A stretch of 64,000 nucleotides of DNA, taken from Saccoglossus kowalevskii (taxonomy: Eukaryota; Hemichordata; Enteropneusta; Harrimaniidae). The notes under the pieces are model-generated. The model was not told where the DNA came from, did no database searches, and saw nothing but the letters and a program-made list of their open reading frames with translations. The position numbers and the translations under genes are program-made. This document shows positions 59,501 to 64,000 of this stretch, one piece after another (the stretch's first letter is position 1; every line of letters begins with the position of its first letter). The stretch is from contig NW_003123430.1 of the NCBI RefSeq assembly GCF_000003605.2, positions 5,486 through 69,485 of the forward strand. Direction: 5' to 3'.

Positions 59501-62500
59501 ATATGAATACAATGTTGTTTTAGAAAACCAATAAAGGAAAAACTATTTAAAAAGAAGAGAAATTGTTCCATAACAAGTATTTAATACTAAAATCGGCATC
59601 AAAGCAAATTTCAATACTAGTATCTAAATCATACAATTTTGTGAGGGCATTGTCTGCTCTGTACGCTAAAGTGCGCTCGGTCGGAGCGTTCCATCTAGTA
59701 TGCGTGCTTCCTTGATTCCGCGACTGATGCCGCTGTGCTGGCATATTTCATATTTATGGACCAGTGACTGTTCCGTTCACTGTGGATTTTTAGTGGCAGC
59801 AAATCCAGCTTTCGCCTATTATGGGTTGGCGGGTCGTTCATTATCGTTTAATTAGCTCATTGTTGGCTTGTGGCTTGTTAGCTTGTGTATATATCTGATA
59901 GCGTCACTTATGTGTGGGCTTCGAATACAAACACAACGTTAAACACCATCGATGAAGTTGATTGATAAACCTCAGTGACGGCGCTGAACGTCACTTACAT
60001 AAAACATAAATTGCAATTGACCTCACTGTGATGACACATTGGTTGTGGAATACGGAAAGCATGCACACTACATACACAATATGCAAATAAGCTTTAACAA
60101 AGTTATGACGTAGACATATCTCATTAGTATTATTTTAAAGTGCAATTATCAATAGAAAACATTTATTATGAAACACTGGAATTACGTATATTTAGTCTTG
60201 ACCCCAACTCTGTCTATTATGGTAATTTGTACACGCTTTCTATTATACTAAACTGGTCACCAAATTTAACAAGGGTTTTTGGCTTTTACACTGTAAGTCT
60301 GCATGAGCATAGGCAAGCCTAAAGAGGTTTCGATTGTATACAGAGCCACCAGTGGCTGTTCCCGGTTCCATGGGTCTATAAATCTGATTGGCTGAAGCAA
60401 GGTCTTATATTTGGCACTAGAAAACATGTGATCCTGTCCCAAAACAGAATAAATTGGCTTAAATACCTAACTGATTCAAGATTATACGACTTTGAGCACT
60501 GTTCATAATGAATGTTGATATGATCAACTGATGAAAACAGGGAAACCTGGTATGTGTACTACTGGTAATACGCATTACAATGGCCAACAATCGGTAATAT
60601 TATAATAATAATACACATTTTGTAAGAAAACTCCTTGTGAGAAACGTACACGTTCATTGCAGCACAGCTTACACTCGGTTATTATCTCGCGCCAAATATG
60701 TTAATTTGAGGTCATATATCCGCTACCAAATATCCTCGTTTGCTGTTTATAACCTCTAAGTAGAATCTACTCTAAACTCTACTAAACACACACAATAGCT
60801 GCAAAACCTTATCTAATAAATCTTTGAGGTTATCAATATATTATGATTAAAAAAAATATTCTGAAATTCTCGAAATTCATCAAGAGTGGTTGGGTTACTA
60901 TATAAAAGTTTTTCACAAAACGACTTTGAAAATTGATAAAATTGCGTTTTTGAATAGTTTGCAATTGGTTTCTATGGCATAAACATACATATGTTCCATT
61001 ACCTATGCTAAAAAAATGATATGTAGTATTAAATATAGATGACATGCATGTATGTGAATCATCACCACAATTTTTGAATGATTTATTGTGATCAACTTTT
61101 TTCATGTTTTCATGGTAGCTAACTACCTTAAGGTCAATGAATTGTTATTATATTTCTAGATATGTTGTGCTAACCAGTAAACACCATGAAGGCTGGACAC
61201 TCTGGGGTTCTAAACAGTCATCCATTGGTAATTCCGTAGACAGTGGTCCACATAGGGACCTTGTTGGTGAGTTAATTATACATATAACAACAAGCAACAC
61301 TAAATAAAAATAAAATTTCAGAAAATCCATTATTGGTGTTTGGAAAAAGTTGATAATTATATAATTGATATATTATTATATTAGTTTTTTTTAAAAATTA
61401 ATTCCTTAATACCTTAATTTGGGTAAATTTATGTTAAAATTGGCCACCAATTAGCCATAATTGTTATTTGTTTGCTTTTACAAGTTTTTATAAATGAAAT
61501 CAATCAATGAATATTTGGGAAATGACACAGAATGACATCATTTATATAATAAACCATCCATATCTGTAGCAGGTAACCACATACTAATTAAAGCAAAAAG
61601 TGTCAGATAACTTTCAACATCATCTGACATATACCACCAATTTCCTTTGACAACTATTACTATTGGTAACCATCTATTATATTTGCACGATTTAATATAT
61701 TTCTAATTGATCAATTTTGCATAAATCACCATTGGCATGTTTGCTCCTGTTAGGTGAACTTGCAGCCTCAATAGCAAAGAAGACAGACTTGCATTTTGGT
61801 CTGTATTACTCACTACTTGAGTGGTATAACCCTCTCTACTTAAGTGACAAAGCCAGCAATTTTGAAAAAAATGATTACATCAAGGTTAGTTCCACAAATG
61901 AGATTTATTATGTAGTTAAGGGGCATTTGTATACAAAACACTGGGTAGGAGGTGGGTAGAAAATTTTATTTTAATTTTTATTTATTTTTTTCAAAGAACT
62001 TGTCTTGCTAGAACATATTCATGGTTTCAAATGTGAAAATTATTTTTTATTAGTTATAGTATGGTATTCAGAATTTACTTTATTCAACTAGTTACTAGAT
62101 TGCATTCACTGCATAAAAATAATTAAATGGAATTTGCATAAAAATTTGCATGCTTATTTGTATAAAATATACTTCATTTTTTCCAAAAATATGGGTAGAT
62201 AGGTTTTACTGGGAACACAGATTTTAATTTTGTTTTGGTCATGGTGAAACATTCATGCATATAAATTATCTCCACTATAATATTACATCTCATTAGCATA
62301 TATAGTAGGCACATGAATCTCATTAACATATAAATCAGGCATGCAAATATCATTAGCATATATAGTGGGGCATGTTCATCTCATTAACATATATATAGTA
62401 GGCACGTTCATCTCATTAGCCTAATATAGTAGGCATTCGCATCTCATTAGGCTAATATAGTAGGCATTCGCATCTCATTAACATATATACTAGGCATGTG

Positions 62501-63597
62501 CATCTCATTAGCATATATATATATAGTAGGCATGTGCATCTCATTAACATATTTACTAGACATGTGCATCTCAATAGCATATATAGTAGGCATGTGCATC
62601 TCATTAGCATATATACTAGGAATGTGCATCTCATTAACATATATATAGTAGGCATGTGCATCTCATTAGCATATATATAGTAGGCATGTGCATCTCATTA
62701 GCATATATATAGTAGGCACGTTCATCTCATTAACATATTTACTAGACATGTGCATCTCAATAGCATATATAGTAGGCATTCACATCTCATTAACATATAT
62801 ACTAGGAATGTGCATCTCATTAACATATATACTAGGCATGTGCATCTCATTAACATATATATAGTAGGCATGTGCATCTCATTAACATATATATAGTAGG
62901 CATGTGCATCTCATTAACATATATATAGTAGGCATGTGCATCTCATTAACATATATAGTAGGCATTCACATCTCATTAACATATATACTAGGAATGTGCA
63001 TCTCATTAACATATATACTAGGCATGTGCATCTCATTAACATATATATAGTAGGCATGTGCATCTCATTAACATATATATAGTAGGCATGTGCATCTCAT
63101 TAACATATATAGTAGGCATTCACATCTCATTAACATATATATAGTAGGCATGTGCATCTCATTAACATATATAGTAGGCATTCACATCTCATTAACATAT
63201 ATACTAGGAATGTGCATCTCATTAACATATATACTAGGCATGTGCATCTCATTAACATATATATAGTAGGCATGTGCATCTCATTAACATATATAGTAGG
63301 CATTCCAATCTCATTAATATATATACTAGGAGTGTGCATCTCATTAGCATATAAAGTGGGCATGTGCATTTCATTAGCATATATAGTAGGCATGTGCACC
63401 TCATTAACATATATATTAGACATGCACTTTCATTGGCATAATTGATCTTTGATTTTCTCACAGAATGTTGTAACACCACAGCTGAATGAGCTTATTGTGA
63501 GTTACAAACCTGATGTGTTGTGGCTCGATGGTGACTGGGGTGGTAGTGACAAATACTGGAATGCTACAAACTTTTTAGCATGGCTATACAGTGAGAG
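56449..63597 (+). CDS. FUCA1: Alpha-L-fucosidase (GH29), 5' half of gene
   Basis: Five exons join in phase: 56449-56579, 58040-58324, 61160-61266, 61754-61884 and 63464-63597, after which the gene leaves the window. GH29 enzymes remove alpha-L-fucose from glycoproteins and glycolipids, usually in the lysosome or outside the cell. Hallmarks are [75 protein letters not shown] and [10 protein letters not shown], whose first Asp after LWL corresponds to the catalytic nucleophile in human FUCA1 (WSDGEW). About 262 residues are present of the usual 460. The N-terminus [20 protein letters not shown] followed by [14 protein letters not shown] is strongly hydrophobic, a signal peptide or a retained type II anchor. 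FUCA1 versus FUCA2 cannot be decided from this part. The symbol marks the family. Confidence 0.92.
56580..58039 (+). other. Fucosidase intron 1
   Basis: AT-rich with a few CAGTGAAAATAAA words near 57500 that recall the ACTGT-type MITEs but no clear ends. Nothing coding. Confidence 0.5.
58040..58324 (+). CDS. FUCA1: Fucosidase exon 2
   Basis: Acceptor TTTTTTCAG and donor AAG/GTACGG bound 95 residues with the opening GH29 block: [36 protein letters not shown] and [20 protein letters not shown]. Confidence 0.95.
58325..61159 (+). other. Fucosidase intron 2
   Basis: Mostly AT-rich. A GC-richer patch at 59640-60060 does not match a repeat I know. Nothing coding supported. Confidence 0.5.
61160..61266 (+). 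CDS. FUCA1: Fucosidase exon 3
   Basis: Acceptor TATATTTCTAG and donor TTG/GTGAGT bound [19 protein letters not shown] and [13 protein letters not shown]. The His pair binds fucose in the family. Confidence 0.93.
61754..61884 (+). CDS. FUCA1: Fucosidase exon 4
   Basis: Acceptor CTCCTGTTAG and donor AAG/GTTAGT bound [19 protein letters not shown] and [20 protein letters not shown]. Ends in phase 0. Confidence 0.93.
62280..63430. repeat. ~31-bp minisatellite in fucosidase intron 4
   Basis: About 35 units of 30-34 bases built on CATCTCATTAACATATATAG then TAGGCATGTG. Length differences come from the TATA stretch. The marker variant GGCATTCA recurs at 62775, 62961, 63115, 63177 and 63299, and runs of variants (GGCATTCA, then CTAGGAATGTG, then CTAGGCATGTG, then TAGTAGGCATGTG) are repeated as blocks, so there is higher-order structure. 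The units being near 33 bases explains the long repetitive open frames on both strands, which are not genes. Confidence 0.93.
63464..63597 (+). CDS. FUCA1: Fucosidase exon 5 with nucleophile Asp
   Basis: Acceptor GATTTTCTCACAG and donor GAGAG/GTAACC bound [38 protein letters not shown] and LYSE. The Asp of LDGDW is the expected nucleophile. Ends in phase 2, with the next exon outside the window. Confidence 0.94.
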
Positions 63598-63677
63598 GTA
63601 ACCATTTTATAGATGAATTACATGTCTAATTTATGCTAACTTGGAAAACAATTTTGGCTGATTTAATAATTTTTAAT

Positions 63678-63812
63678 ATACTGTGAAATAGTTAATTTTC
63701 ACTATTTTTGCTGAAGGAATGATTCAATGAAAATAAAATCCAGCGTATATACCTTTTTTCCTATATTTTACATTTAACACGTCAAAATTCAGTGAAAATA
63801 AATTCCATGATG
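63678..63812. mobile_element. Partial MITE of the 22529 family
   Basis: It begins ATACTGTGAAATAGTTAATT and carries GAAGGAATGATTCAATGAAA and AAATCCAGCG as in the 22529 and 39276 copies, but the right end after AAATTCCATGATG is missing. Confidence 0.65.
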
Positions 63813-64000
63813 TCCATTAGAGTCAATTATATGCTCAACATAAATTTGAATTCCAAGCACATGCTAGAAGACAATCTTAAAGAAAGTTGGCTACACCACT
63901 GTTTGGTAATATCATATTATTCAGCATATCCATAAAGAGAATATTGAAGTATAATTATATTCCAGGTGTTTACATGTACAAATACAATTTACTAGAAATT

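Noticed and set aside
59547-60060. GC-richer patch in fucosidase intron 2 as an LTR or extra exon
   Set aside because: No paired repeat, no primer-binding-like site and no phase-compatible exon. It is left as unexplained intron sequence.
62447-63479. Repetitive open frames of 60-97 codons on both strands in the fucosidase intron
   Set aside because: The unit length near 33 bases keeps any frame open. There is no splice or start context, and the pattern is a minisatellite.

Overview
The window reads as a piece of a draft genome from an AT-rich animal. Genes have many small exons split by GT-AG introns of 0.3-9 kb, the spacers are full of short inverted-repeat elements, LINE tails and microsatellites, and there are two runs of N (about 0.8 kb each). 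The repeat style (GGAGCTA-type elements, MITEs beginning ACTGTAAA, a DIRS-like element, LINE tails ending in ATT repeats) suggests a marine invertebrate. A hemichordate or other invertebrate deuterostome is my best guess, but the sequence alone does not settle it.

Layout. (1) 1-15054 or further, plus strand: the 3' part of a CEP97-like centrosome/cilium gene. It has the IQ motif and the following helix of CEP97, then a fibronectin type III domain and a very large charged, repeat-bearing exon that I do not know from human CEP97. (2) 22031-26429, minus strand: a compact five-exon GNAT acetyltransferase gene, tail-to-tail with CEP97. (3) about 27786-29670, plus strand: an unrecognised multi-exon gene with two possible C-termini, one a basic and aromatic tail followed by a poly(A) signal. 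(4) 29.7-42.6 kb: gene-poor, with a long AATAT microsatellite, an assembly gap, a promoter-like patch with CRE sites, a nested LINE fragment and MITEs. (5) 42636-55931, minus strand: a FAAH2-like fatty-acid amide hydrolase with the Lys-Ser-Ser amidase signature. Its 8.7-kb intron holds a broken DIRS-type retroelement and a nest of satellite and MITE-like repeats. (6) 56449-63597 and beyond, plus strand: the 5' half of a GH29 alpha-L-fucosidase with an N-terminal hydrophobic anchor or signal. One intron carries about 1.15 kb of a ~31-bp minisatellite with higher-order structure.

The genes do not form one pathway. The arrangement of note is two divergent pairs: GNAT with the unknown gene, and FAAH2-like with fucosidase, the latter only about 0.5 kb apart if the candidate FAAH first exon is right. 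I saw no tRNA, rRNA or CRISPR array. The best-supported unusual points are the FN3-bearing CEP97 with an exact 135-bp coding repeat, its terminal exon with long open stretches in two frames, the two-tailed unknown gene, and several repeat families whose internal tandem repeats vary in number from copy to copy.
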